DNA of 43,597 nucleotides from Bacillota bacterium (GTDB lineage: Bacteria; Bacillota; Clostridia; Christensenellales; SZUA-584). The position numbers and the translations under genes were made by a program. This document shows, in pieces, positions 25,045-33,416 of the stretch (position 1 is its first letter; every line of letters starts with the position of its first letter). A model generated the notes under the pieces. The model ran no database searches. It saw only the letters and a program-made list of their open reading frames with translations, and was not told where the DNA came from. The DNA is taken from positions 1 to 43,597 of the forward strand of contig JAEYZN010000011.1 in assembly GCA_023428025.1 (NCBI GenBank), read 5' to 3'.

Positions 25045-26568
25045 ATGGAAGAAATTCTGCGGATGGAGCATATCACAAAGCAGTTTGGGGACCTGTATGC
25101 CAATAAGGACATCAATTTTGACGTCCGGCGCGGCGAGGTTCATACACTGCTGGGTGAAAACGGCGCCGGAAAAAGCACGTTGATGAACGTGCTGTTCGGC
25201 CTGTATCAGCCTACGGCAGGGAGCATCTATTACAACGGCAGCAAGGTGAAGATCGATTCACCCGCGCAGGCCGTCAAGCTGGGTATCGGCATGGTCCATC
25301 AGCACTTCATGCTGGTGGAGGCGATGACGGTTTTCGAGAACATCATACTGGGAGACAAAAACACAAAAGGCGTATTTATCAACATTGAAGCCCGCAAGAA
25401 GGAGATCATGGCGCTGGCCGACCGCTACAGCCTGAAGGTGGAGCTGGACAAGCCCATATCCGAAATCTCAGTGGGCGCGCAGCAGCGCATCGAGATCATC
25501 AAGGCGCTGTATCGCGGGGCGGAGCTGCTGGTGCTGGACGAACCCACCGCGGCGCTCACCGATCTTGAGGTGGAAGGGCTTTTCGATGTGATCGCCAAGC
25601 TCAAGGAAGAGAAGAAGAGCATTATTTTCATCAGCCATAAAATGCGTGAAGTGCTGCGCATATCCGACCGTATCACCATCCTGCGCGCCGGGCAGACGGT
25701 GAAAACGCTGGAGTGCAGCGGCACCTGCGGCGAAGAGCTGGCCAATCTCATGATCGGCCGTGAGCTGCCGCCGCCGCACTACGCTAAGGCGGAACAGCCG
25801 GGCAAGAGGATCGCTGAGTTCAAGGATGTCAGCTACAATTCAGGCTCCAAGCACAGCGGCCTCAGCCATATTTCGTTCAAAGTGGGGTGCGGCGAGATTC
25901 TGGGCATCGCCGGTGTGGACGGAAACGGCCAGAGCCAGCTGGCGCAGATCATCACCGGCGTGTTGTCGCCGGAATCCGGGAGGGTGGATATCAAGGGCGC
26001 GCACGTGTCGGTATTTGCCCCGCAGGGCTTCATCGACAACAACGTGGCCCACATTCCGGAAGACCGCAACAAGATGGGCCTCATTGCCAACATGTCCGTT
26101 CAGGACAACATCATTCTGAAATCCACGCTGGACCCTCAGTTTTCCTCCGCGAACGGCGCATATCTCAAAAAGAAAGCCATCCGCGATTATTCACTCAAAA
26201 TGCAGGAAAAGTACGACATACGCTGCGAGTCCGTGGAGCAGGAAGTGAGAAACCTCTCGGGCGGCAACCAGCAGAAGGTGATTCTCGCCAGAGAGCTGGA
26301 GGGCAATCCTGATCTTCTGGTGGCGGTGCACCCCACCCGCGGACTGGATATCGGGGCGACGCGCTTTATTCATGACACCATGATAGAGGCGAGAGACTGC
26401 GGCTGCGGCATTGTGCTGATATCCGCGGACTTTGACGAAATTCTTGAGATGTCGGACCGCATCATCGTGATGTTCGAAGGCAGGATCATGGGCGAATTTA
26501 CCGGCAAGAATCCTCCCATTCAGGAAATCAGCCTGGCGATGGGCGGCAAGGAGGCAGACGGCATATGA
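25045..26568 (+). CDS. nucleoside ABC transporter ATPase, YufO/NupO type
   Basis: 507 aa, two ABC domains. Walker A GENGAGKS is at residues 37-44. The IGMVHQHFMLV stretch is diagnostic of the ATPases that work with BMP-family receptors, and LLVLDEPTAALT is Walker B. The second half lacks a clean Walker A (GVDGNGQS) but has LSGGNQQK and PTRGLDIG. It energises uptake with the two permeases and the BMP lipoprotein encoded next. The start has GGGGG 14 nt upstream, longer than usual. It overlaps the first permease by 4 bp. Family members import purine nucleosides or related compounds. Confidence 0.92.
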   Translation: MEEILRMEHITKQFGDLYANKDINFDVRRGEVHTLLGENGAGKSTLMNVLFGLYQPTAGSIYYNGSKVKIDSPAQAVKLGIGMVHQHFMLVEAMTVFENIILGDKNTKGVFINIEARKKEIMALADRYSLKVELDKPISEISVGAQQRIEIIKALYRGAELLVLDEPTAALTDLEVEGLFDVIAKLKEEKKSIIFISHKMREVLRISDRITILRAGQTVKTLECSGTCGEELANLMIGRELPPPHYAKAEQPGKRIAEFKDVSYNSGSKHSGLSHISFKVGCGEILGIAGVDGNGQSQLAQIITGVLSPESGRVDIKGAHVSVFAPQGFIDNNVAHIPEDRNKMGLIANMSVQDNIILKSTLDPQFSSANGAYLKKKAIRDYSLKMQEKYDIRCESVEQEVRNLSGGNQQKVILARELEGNPDLLVAVHPTRGLDIGATRFIHDTMIEARDCGCGIVLISADFDEILEMSDRIIVMFEGRIMGEFTGKNPPIQEISLAMGGKEADGI

Positions 26569-27629
26569 AATTGAGAACAAGGCTGATGAGTGTGGCGGTA
26601 CCGCTCATTTCCGTGATCGTGGCCTTTGGGATCGGCTGTATCATCATCGCGGCTTTGGGCAAGTCTCCCGCTGAGGCGATACAGTTTCTGTTTATCGGCG
26701 CTTTTGGCAGCGCTTCCAATGTCGCGACGACGCTGGTGAAAGCCACGCCTCTGATCTTTACTGGGCTTTGCGCCTGCTTCGCGTACCGCTGCGGCGTATT
26801 CAACCTGGGCGGTGAAGGCCAGTTTGTGATGGGGGCCTGCGTCTCCATCTGGGTCGGCGTTACATGGGGGATCACCGGCATCCCGGCAATCATCATCTGT
26901 CTGCTGCTGGGCGGGCTGGCCGGCGGCATCTGGGGCATGATTCCGGGTATTCTCAAAATCGCGCGCGGCCTGAACGAAATCATCGTTTCCATCATGCTCA
27001 ACTACATCGCGGTGCTGTTCATGGGCCTGATGTACACCAGCCTGCTTCGTGAAGGCAGTGTTCCGCAGACGCCCGCTATCCCTGAGGCATCACAGCTCGC
27101 GCGCATCTTTCCTGACGTGCGCATCACATGGGGCATCCTCATCGCCTTGGCCGTGGGCTTTGTGATCCATTACTTCCTTTTCAATACATCCAGCGGCTTC
27201 CGTCTCCGCGCGGTGGGCCTTAACAGCACGGCGTCCCGCTTCAACGGGTTCGCGGTCAACAAGTACATACTGTTCAGCTTTATCATGTCGGGCGCTATCG
27301 CGGGCCTGGGCGGCAGCGTGGAGCTGCTGGGCACCCAATACCGGCTGATGAGCGGTTTTGGGCAAGGCTTCGGGTTCGACGGCGTGGCCATGGCGCTCAT
27401 CGCCCAGCTCAACCCGCTGGCTACAGTGGTCATCGCCTATTTCTTTGCGGTCCTGAGGACAGGCGCCACCACCATGCAGGTGGGCACCGGCGTTCCCACC
27501 TCGGTGATCGACATGATTCAGGCGCTGGTCATCGTGTTCGCGGTGGCGGGTTTTGCCATCGTGCACCTGCCCCAGATCAAGCAGTATTTCAAAAGCCTGG
27601 CCGCCCGCAGGAAAAAGGAGGTGGCGTAA
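26565..27629 (+). CDS. nucleoside ABC transporter permease 1, YufP type
   Basis: 354 aa, about 9-10 hydrophobic segments. It includes the conserved CAYRCGVFNLGGEGQFVMGA-like region (residues about 70-95), ARGLNEIIVSIMLNYIA, and the later GLGGSVELLGTQYRL and GFGFDGVAMALIAQLNP loops. These match the first permease of BMP-type nucleoside importers. It overlaps the ATPase gene by 4 bp and abuts the second permease with no gap. The C-terminus is basic (AARRKKEVA). Confidence 0.9.
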   Translation: MKLRTRLMSVAVPLISVIVAFGIGCIIIAALGKSPAEAIQFLFIGAFGSASNVATTLVKATPLIFTGLCACFAYRCGVFNLGGEGQFVMGACVSIWVGVTWGITGIPAIIICLLLGGLAGGIWGMIPGILKIARGLNEIIVSIMLNYIAVLFMGLMYTSLLREGSVPQTPAIPEASQLARIFPDVRITWGILIALAVGFVIHYFLFNTSSGFRLRAVGLNSTASRFNGFAVNKYILFSFIMSGAIAGLGGSVELLGTQYRLMSGFGQGFGFDGVAMALIAQLNPLATVVIAYFFAVLRTGATTMQVGTGVPTSVIDMIQALVIVFAVAGFAIVHLPQIKQYFKSLAARRKKEVA

Positions 27630-28553
27630 ATGGATTTTGCCTCTGAAATGATCCTCTCCACCCTCCGCATGGCGACGCCGATTCTGCTGGTGGCTTTGGC
27701 GGAGCTGTACTCCGAGCGCGCAGGGTTGGTCAACATCGGCCTGGACGGCATCATGACCTTTGGCGCGCTGGCAGGCTTCATGATCTGCTACCTGACGGGC
27801 AGCCCGTATCTTGGCATCGTCGCCGGCGCGCTGGGCGGCGTTCTCATCAACATGATCTACGCCTTCTGCACCATCACGCTGCGTGCGGAGCAGATCGTCT
27901 ACGGTATGGCCATCAACATATTCGCGCCCGCGGTGGCGGCGTTTATCTATCGTGTCTATTTCGGCGTCAGCTCCACGTTGGCGCAGGGCACGCTGATGGC
28001 GCCTCTGGCCATCCCGCTGCTGAAGGACATCCCCTTTATCGGGAACATCCTGTTCAACCAGACGCCCATGGTGTACCTCGCTTATCTGATGGTTGTCTTT
28101 ACATCGGTATTTTTCAGCAAAACCAAGGCAGGGCTCAATTACAAGGCTGTGGGCGAGTTCCCCAGAGCGGCGGAAACGCTGGGTATCAACGTCATCGGCC
28201 AAAAATACATGGCGGCTATCATCTGCGGCATGATGGCGGGCATCGGCGGCGCCTACCTGACCACCTCGTACGTCAATACATACTCGGACGGCATTGTGGC
28301 CGGACGCGGGTTCATCGCTCTGTCCGCGGTGATATTCGGGCGGTGGAACTCGGTGGGCGTGATGCTGGCGTGTTTGCTGTTCGGTTTCTTTGACGCCCTG
28401 CAGCTGCGGCTCCAGGTGATGAGCGCCGATACGCCGTATCAGCTGTTCCAGATGATTCCCTACTTCTGCACGCTGGCCGTGTTGTTTGTGTTCGGCAGCC
28501 GCAAGGCAGGTCCGAAGTCCAGCGGCAGGCCTTATTACAGGGAGGAAAGATAA
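27630..28553 (+). CDS. nucleoside ABC transporter permease 2, YufQ type
   Basis: 307 aa membrane protein with about 8 hydrophobic segments. Typical motifs are LYSERAGLVNIGLDGIM (residues about 26-43), EQIVYGMAINIFAPA and GRGFIALSAVIFGRWNSVG. It completes the permease heterodimer with the preceding gene, whose stop codon touches its ATG; AAGGAGG lies in the tail of that gene. The transported compound is probably a nucleoside or nucleobase derivative, by family. Confidence 0.9.
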   Translation: MDFASEMILSTLRMATPILLVALAELYSERAGLVNIGLDGIMTFGALAGFMICYLTGSPYLGIVAGALGGVLINMIYAFCTITLRAEQIVYGMAINIFAPAVAAFIYRVYFGVSSTLAQGTLMAPLAIPLLKDIPFIGNILFNQTPMVYLAYLMVVFTSVFFSKTKAGLNYKAVGEFPRAAETLGINVIGQKYMAAIICGMMAGIGGAYLTTSYVNTYSDGIVAGRGFIALSAVIFGRWNSVGVMLACLLFGFFDALQLRLQVMSADTPYQLFQMIPYFCTLAVLFVFGSRKAGPKSSGRPYYREER

Positions 28554-28650
28554 AACGCTCAAGGCTTTGGTTTTTGGGCATGGTAACCAGGATCATAATT
28601 TTCCCCACGGGGCTTTATGATAATTCACAATTTATTAGGAGGAAACTGCA

Positions 28651-29721
28651 ATGAAGAAAGTATTGGCATTGATTCTTGCACTGGCTATGGCGCTGGCTCT
28701 GACCGCCTGCGGCAGCAATGCGCCTGCGGCGCCGTCCGCGTCGGAAAGCCCGGCGGTCGAAAGCCCGGCAGCGGACGCGACCGAAGCTCCCGTCGAAGAA
28801 AGCACCGCTCCCGCGGCTGACAAAACCTACAAGGTCGCCATGGTCTGCGATTCCAGCATTTCCGACGGCGGCTGGGGCGCTGCCAGCTACAATGCGATGG
28901 TCAGCGCTGCCGAGGAGCTTGGCTGGGAAACCCAGTATACTGACAGCATCGATGTGGCTGACTATGTTGCTTCCATCGAAAGCTATGCCCAGCTGGGTTA
29001 CGACATGATCTTCCTGCCGGGCAACCAGTACAGCGACGCCACGGTGCAGGTCGCCAAGGATTATCCGGACATCGCTTTTGCCGTGCTGAACGGCTCGGAA
29101 TCCCTGCCCACGGACAACATCATGAGCATGCTGCCCAATGCGCAGGAAATCGGCTGGATAGCGGGTTCTCTGGCGGGCCTCATGTCCAAGAACGGCGTGC
29201 TGGGCTTCATCGGCGGCATGGAACTCGACACCACCAAGACCAAGCTCGCGTCCTATGAAGAAGCGGCCAAGGTCGTCAACCCCGACATCACTGTGCTCTC
29301 CGCCTATGCCGGTTCGTTCAGCGACACCGCCAAGGGCATGGAGCTGGCAAATTCGATGATCAGCCAGAAAGCTGACGTGTTCTTCGGTGACGCGTCCGCG
29401 GTGGACTCCGGCGCCCGCCAGGCTATCGACGCTGCCAACGGCTCCGGCGAGATCAGCATCTACGACATCGGACAGCCTGCTGATCTGCTGGGCCAGAACC
29501 CCTGCGTGATCTCCAGCGTCGTGACCGACAACGCCGGCAAGCTCAAGATCTGCATGCAGGCCGTGGTGGACGGCACCTTTGGCAACGAGGTCATCTACGG
29601 TTCTCTTGAGAACGGCTGCCTGAGCGTTGGTAAGATTAACGAAGAGCTGGTTTCCTCGGAAATCCAGACCAAGTTCCTTGAGTATGTCGAGCAGATGAAG
29701 GCTGGCAATTTCCTCAGCTAA
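28651..29721 (+). CDS. BMP-family nucleoside-binding lipoprotein
   Basis: 356 aa. Signal peptide with lipobox LTAC (Cys20), then a Pro/Ala/Ser linker to about residue 52. The BMP (basic membrane protein A) fold follows: YKVAMVCDSSISDGGWGAASYNAM, GYDMIFLPGNQYSDA, IAFAVLNGSE, GSLAGLMSKNGVLGFIGGME and VFFGDASAVDSGARQAID. These receptors bind purine nucleosides in characterised relatives. It is the last gene of the operon and is followed by a strong terminator. GGAGGAAAC is the ribosome site. The nearby deoxyribose-type compartment operon makes 5'-deoxyadenosine-like ligands worth considering. Confidence 0.92.
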   Translation: MKKVLALILALAMALALTACGSNAPAAPSASESPAVESPAADATEAPVEESTAPAADKTYKVAMVCDSSISDGGWGAASYNAMVSAAEELGWETQYTDSIDVADYVASIESYAQLGYDMIFLPGNQYSDATVQVAKDYPDIAFAVLNGSESLPTDNIMSMLPNAQEIGWIAGSLAGLMSKNGVLGFIGGMELDTTKTKLASYEEAAKVVNPDITVLSAYAGSFSDTAKGMELANSMISQKADVFFGDASAVDSGARQAIDAANGSGEISIYDIGQPADLLGQNPCVISSVVTDNAGKLKICMQAVVDGTFGNEVIYGSLENGCLSVGKINEELVSSEIQTKFLEYVEQMKAGNFLS

Positions 29722-29749
29722 TCCATTTTGGCAGATTAAGAACGAATCA

Positions 29750-29785
29750 GGAGCTGATTGCGGCCATGCAGTCAGCTCCTTTTTT
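29750..29785 (+). terminator. strong intrinsic terminator of the nucleoside ABC operon
   Basis: GGAGCTGATTGC (29750-29761) pairs with GCAGTCAGCTCC (29768-29779), 12 bp with one G-T pair and a GGCCAT loop, followed by TTTTTT. Confidence 0.92.
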
Positions 29786-30190
29786 CTGGGCGGCACTCGG
29801 GGACAAAAGCATAATGGGTCTTGCTTTTTTTAATTAAGATAAATATAATAAAACATATAAGAAAAGTATAAAAGATGTTTGTTTAGGCCGCTTATTATAG
29901 AAAGAAACTATGTAATATTGAATTCGGCGGAATCAGCGTTGAAGTAGGTTTCTGCCAAGTTATTTTAAGTCTTCGTCTTTGCTGTCTGTTTACACGCCAT
30001 GGCCTATAAAAGGCTGATTGTCAAGCAGCTTGTTTTTATTTTCCCAAATCACTAAACATATTAAACGGTCATCAGCATATATGTTGTATTTTGTTCGATT
30101 ATGACACGTAAATTAATAAACAAGAATATAAACAAACCAAGAACACGAGATAAAAATAATAAATAAATTAGCTAAACACTTGAAATACCA

Positions 30191-30219
30191 TTGACAAATC
30201 GGGTGAATGTACGTATTAT
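30191..30219 (+). promoter_or_regulatory. strong promoter of the microcompartment operon
   Basis: TTGACA (30191-30196), 17-bp spacer and TATTAT (30214-30219). The start near 30226 leaves a leader of about 110 nt that carries the ACTAAACAA repeats. Confidence 0.78.
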
Positions 30220-30250
30220 ATCATCATAAAATATATTAATGCTTGTTATT

Positions 30251-30299
30251 ACTAAACAAGACTACTAAACAAAAACAGGACTAAACAAAACTAAACAAG
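30251..30299 (+). repeat. four tandem ACTAAACAA repeats
   Basis: ACTAAACAA(A/G) begins at 30251, 30264, 30280 and 30290, with uneven spacing of 13, 16 and 10 bp. The first copy is part of an inverted pair with CTTGTT (30242-30247). Their place just downstream of the promoter suggests operator sites or an RNA-binding array in the leader. No regulator gene is visible nearby. Confidence 0.7.
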
Positions 30300-30335
30300 T
30301 ACGATGACGTTATATACTTAAGGCGGGAGCGTAAT

Positions 30336-31220
30336 ATGCAAAGCACTCATTTTCCGACGGACCATGAAGCCAAAAAGACAATTCTTGAAGTGGGGCGCAG
30401 GATGTACCAGAAGAATTTTGTGGCGGCCAACGACGGCAACATCAGCTGCAAAGTGGACGAGGATATCATCTGGACGACACCCACGGGCGTTTCCAAGGGC
30501 TTTATGGACGAGGAGATGCTGGTCAAAATGCGGCTGGACGGAACGGTACTGTCCGGCGGCCCGCTCAAGCCGTCATCCGAAGTGAAGATGCACATCCGCG
30601 TTTACAAAGAAAATCCTGAGGTGATGGGCGTGACCCATGCGCATCCGCCGCTTTGCACCTCCTTTGCCATCGCGGGCATCGGCCTGGACCGAGCCATTTA
30701 TCCTGAAGCGCTGGTCAATCTGGGCACTGTTCCCTGCGTGCACTACGAGACGCCGGGCACACAGGGCATACCGGACTCCATCGCGCCCTACTGCAAGGAT
30801 TACAACGCGGTGCTGCTGGGCAACCACGGCGCACTGTCGTGGGGCAAGTCGCTGATGGATGCGTTCTACCGCTTGGAGGCGATGGAGCACTACGCCATGG
30901 TGCTGATGTATACCGGCAACATCATCGGCAAGGCCAACGTATTAAGCTGCGACCAGGTGCAGGAGCTGCTGGAGATCCGTAAGAATCTGGGTATCTCGGG
31001 CGGCGGCGTTCCGCCGTGCGCGGCGAAGCCCACCAACCTCAAAGACGTGGTCGCGCCGCACTCGCCGATCGCGCAGCCCGCTCAGGAGCGCAAGGAACTG
31101 AGCACATACCAGCCAGGCTCCGGCTGTGGGTGCAGCACTGCACCTGCGGATAAGAGCAAAGAGCTGGATATCGAAGACCTTGTTCAGGCGGTTCTGGCAC
31201 GCCTTGGCACCATGAAATAA
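30336..31220 (+). CDS. class II aldolase with C-terminal encapsulation peptide
   Basis: 294 aa. Residues 1-220 form an AraD/FucA-type class II aldolase: zinc ligands His101 and His103 (THAHPP) and His164 (GNHGAL), with catalytic Glu82 (SSEVKMH). The family splits sugar-1-phosphates into DHAP and an aldehyde. About 75 extra residues follow: a Pro-rich linker, a small GCGC cysteine cluster (Cys264, Cys266) and a terminal amphipathic helix (KELDIEDLVQAVLARLG, about 275-291). The helix has the form of a microcompartment encapsulation peptide. With the MtnK- and MtnA-like genes downstream, the likely substrate is 5-deoxyribulose-1-phosphate or methylthioribulose-1-phosphate. Fuculose-1-phosphate is the main alternative. 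First gene of the operon. Confidence 0.88.
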   Translation: MQSTHFPTDHEAKKTILEVGRRMYQKNFVAANDGNISCKVDEDIIWTTPTGVSKGFMDEEMLVKMRLDGTVLSGGPLKPSSEVKMHIRVYKENPEVMGVTHAHPPLCTSFAIAGIGLDRAIYPEALVNLGTVPCVHYETPGTQGIPDSIAPYCKDYNAVLLGNHGALSWGKSLMDAFYRLEAMEHYAMVLMYTGNIIGKANVLSCDQVQELLEIRKNLGISGGGVPPCAAKPTNLKDVVAPHSPIAQPAQERKELSTYQPGSGCGCSTAPADKSKELDIEDLVQAVLARLGTMK

Positions 31221-31267
31221 GACGTTTCTAATAGGATTTCCCCAAACTGTTTTGATATTGAGGCAAG

Positions 31268-32599
31268 ATGAAAGCAATTATCATTGGAGGCGTGGCCGCC
31301 GGCATGTCGGCTGCGTCCAAAATCAAACGCAATGATCCGGCTGCCGAAGTGACCGTTTATGAAAAAGGACACTTCCTGTCTTACGGCGCCTGCGGCTTGC
31401 CGTACTATGTGAGCGGCGACAACACGGATTATACCAGAATGATCGCCCGCACCCGTGAGCAGTTCGAAAAGATGGGCATCCGCACATGGCTGTGCCACGA
31501 GGTGACGGCCGTATCGCCGGAGACCAAGACGGTCACTGTCAGGAACGTGGAAACGGGCGTCACATTTGAGGACCGCTATGACGTGCTGATGGTGTCAACG
31601 GGCTGCACCAGCGTGATACCGCCCATTCCCGGTGTTGACAACGCGGGCGTGTTCACGCTGCGGACGATGGAAGACGGCCTGCTGCTGCAGCAGATTGCGA
31701 CGAACACCGCCATTAGGCGCTGCATCATTGTGGGCGGCGGCTACATCGGCGTGGAGATGGCGGAAGCTTTTCTGAAGCTGGGCAAAGCCGTCACGCTGAT
31801 CGAAGGCGCGAACCGGATACTGACGCCGTTCGAGCCGGAGATGTCTGAGATCGCCGCGCAGGAGCTGATGAGGAATGGCGCGGTGGTGAAGACGGGCGAG
31901 AAGGTCATCGCCATTGAAGAGAAGCAGACACACCGCCTTTTGCGTACGGAGCACGGCGAGTACGAGGCGGATATCATATTGATGTCGGTGGGTATCATGC
32001 CCGCGACGGAATTTCTGAAAAGCACCGGCATCCGCATGGCCAAAAACGGGGCCATCATCGTTGACAGAGAGATGCGCACCTCCATACCCGATATCTATTC
32101 GGCGGGGGACTGCGCTGTGACATACAACAGGGTCACGGAAGAGGATTACTTCCTGCCGCTCGGCACGGTGGCCAACAAATGCGGCCGCATCGCCGGGAGC
32201 AACATGCTGGGACGTCACGACAAATTCACCGGCGCTCTGGGTACGGCGGCGATCAAGGTGTGCGGCATCGAGATGGCGCGCACCGGCATGAGCGAAGCCG
32301 ACGCCATCCGGCTCAAGCTGGATTACCGCACCAAGCTGGTGACGGCGAACAACCATCCCGCGTATTACCCGGATCAGTCCGCGATCGCGATCAAGCTGAT
32401 CTATGAGAAGGGGACGCTGCGCCTGCTGGGCGCGTGCGCGGCCGGCCAGCAGGGCGTGGTGCTGCGTGTGGACGTATTCGCCGTGGCGATCCATAACGGC
32501 ATGACAACGAAAGAGCTGGGCATGGTGGACCTGGCCTACGCGCCGCCGTTCGCGGGCGTGTGGGATGCCGTCCATGTCGCGGCCAACGCGTCCAAGTGA
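31268..32599 (+). CDS. CoA-disulfide reductase/NADH oxidase-like flavoprotein
   Basis: 443 aa pyridine nucleotide-disulfide oxidoreductase. It has the FAD-binding IIIGGVAAGMSAA, active cysteine Cys42 in SYGACGLPYYV (the single-Cys arrangement of CoA-disulfide reductases and NADH/peroxide oxidases), the NAD-binding IIVGGGYIGVEMAEA and the second FAD contact DIYSAGDCA. The C-terminal dimerisation domain is complete and no rhodanese domain is fused. Within a compartment operon that consumes NAD+ and CoA it could keep CoA reduced, reoxidise NADH or detoxify oxygen. It has no obvious encapsulation peptide. Confidence 0.87.
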   Translation: MKAIIIGGVAAGMSAASKIKRNDPAAEVTVYEKGHFLSYGACGLPYYVSGDNTDYTRMIARTREQFEKMGIRTWLCHEVTAVSPETKTVTVRNVETGVTFEDRYDVLMVSTGCTSVIPPIPGVDNAGVFTLRTMEDGLLLQQIATNTAIRRCIIVGGGYIGVEMAEAFLKLGKAVTLIEGANRILTPFEPEMSEIAAQELMRNGAVVKTGEKVIAIEEKQTHRLLRTEHGEYEADIILMSVGIMPATEFLKSTGIRMAKNGAIIVDREMRTSIPDIYSAGDCAVTYNRVTEEDYFLPLGTVANKCGRIAGSNMLGRHDKFTGALGTAAIKVCGIEMARTGMSEADAIRLKLDYRTKLVTANNHPAYYPDQSAIAIKLIYEKGTLRLLGACAAGQQGVVLRVDVFAVAIHNGMTTKELGMVDLAYAPPFAGVWDAVHVAANASK

Positions 32600-32606
32600 G
32601 GCGGCC

Positions 32607-33416
32607 ATGGGTAAGCTGACAGATCTGAAAAACCTGATCGCCGGCATACCGGACGGCGCCTGCGTCGGTCTCGGCGGCAACACGCTGAACCGTGCGCCCA
32701 TGGCCGCCGTCTTTGAGCTGGCGAAGCAGAACAAGCGCTCGCTGGACATTGTAAAAACGGCGGGGGCGATGGATATCGATCTGCTGTGCCTCGCGGGCTG
32801 CGTGCAAAGCGTGGACGTGGGTTTTGTCAGCTACGAAAGCGAGTATTCGCTGGCCCAGCATTACAGAGCGAGCGTGCAGAAGGGCCTTGTCAAGGTCAAC
32901 GAGCATGCCTGCTACACCGTGATATCCGCATTGCGCGCCGCTTCCTATGGCGTGCCGTTCATGCCCGTCCGCGGGATGATCGTCAGCGATCTGCTGGACG
33001 TCAACCCGGCCTTCAAGCGCATCACAGACCCGTACTCCGGAGACCCTGTGACGCTGGTGTCCGCGATAAGCCCGGATTACGCGCTGCTGCATGTGCACAG
33101 GGCGGACGCCGACGGAAACGCCGTGATCGAAGGCCCCAAATACGAGGACGTGCTGTTGTCGCGCGCGGCCAGAAAAGTGATTCTGACCGCGGAAGAACTG
33201 GTGGACACGTCTTATTTCAGGCAAAGCGCGCACAAGGCGGATATCCCCGGCTTTCTGGTGGCCGGCGTGGCCCATGTGCCCCAAGGGGCGGCCCCGTGCG
33301 CGTGCCACGGCTGCTACGGGCCGGATCACAATGATATACAAAAGTTTTTATTTATAAAAAATGCAAGCGACCTGCTTGTGTATCTTGCCCGAAAGGGGGA
33401 GATGAACCATGCATAG
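32607..33416 (+). CDS. CoA-transferase-like subunit A
   Basis: 269 aa of the family I CoA-transferase alpha class (GctA/IpdA-like). It has the early glycine-rich CVGLGGNTLNRAP loop, GMIVSDLLDVNPAF, SPDYALLHVHRADADGNAVIEGP and VILTAEELV. A Cys-rich CACHGCYG segment near the C-terminus is notable. The ATG after TGAGGCGG is chosen; it lies 7 bp after the flavoprotein gene. It overlaps the beta-subunit gene by 8 bp, so the two form a heteromer. The acyl-CoA handled is unknown. It could act on acetyl-CoA or a thio-substituted acyl-CoA made by the compartment, or be a hydrolase like IpdAB. Confidence 0.8.
   Translation: MGKLTDLKNLIAGIPDGACVGLGGNTLNRAPMAAVFELAKQNKRSLDIVKTAGAMDIDLLCLAGCVQSVDVGFVSYESEYSLAQHYRASVQKGLVKVNEHACYTVISALRAASYGVPFMPVRGMIVSDLLDVNPAFKRITDPYSGDPVTLVSAISPDYALLHVHRADADGNAVIEGPKYEDVLLSRAARKVILTAEELVDTSYFRQSAHKADIPGFLVAGVAHVPQGAAPCACHGCYGPDHNDIQKFLFIKNASDLLVYLARKGEMNHA

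Larger units (their letters stand above)
29722..30335 (+). other. AT-rich control region before the microcompartment operon
   Basis: 614 bp without a gene. It has the terminator of the nucleoside importer (29750-29785), then about 500 bp of DNA much richer in A and T than its neighbours. It contains scattered (C)TAAACA boxes (29878 on the minus strand, 30051 and 30171), a strong promoter (30191-30219) and a cluster of four ACTAAACAA repeats in the 5' leader (30251-30299). No open reading frame with a ribosome site is seen. Confidence 0.65.

Noticed and set aside
30251..30299. CRISPR-like array from the ACTAAACAA repeats
   Set aside because: Repeats are only about 9-10 bp with 0-6 bp between them and no cas genes; they are better seen as operator-like sites.
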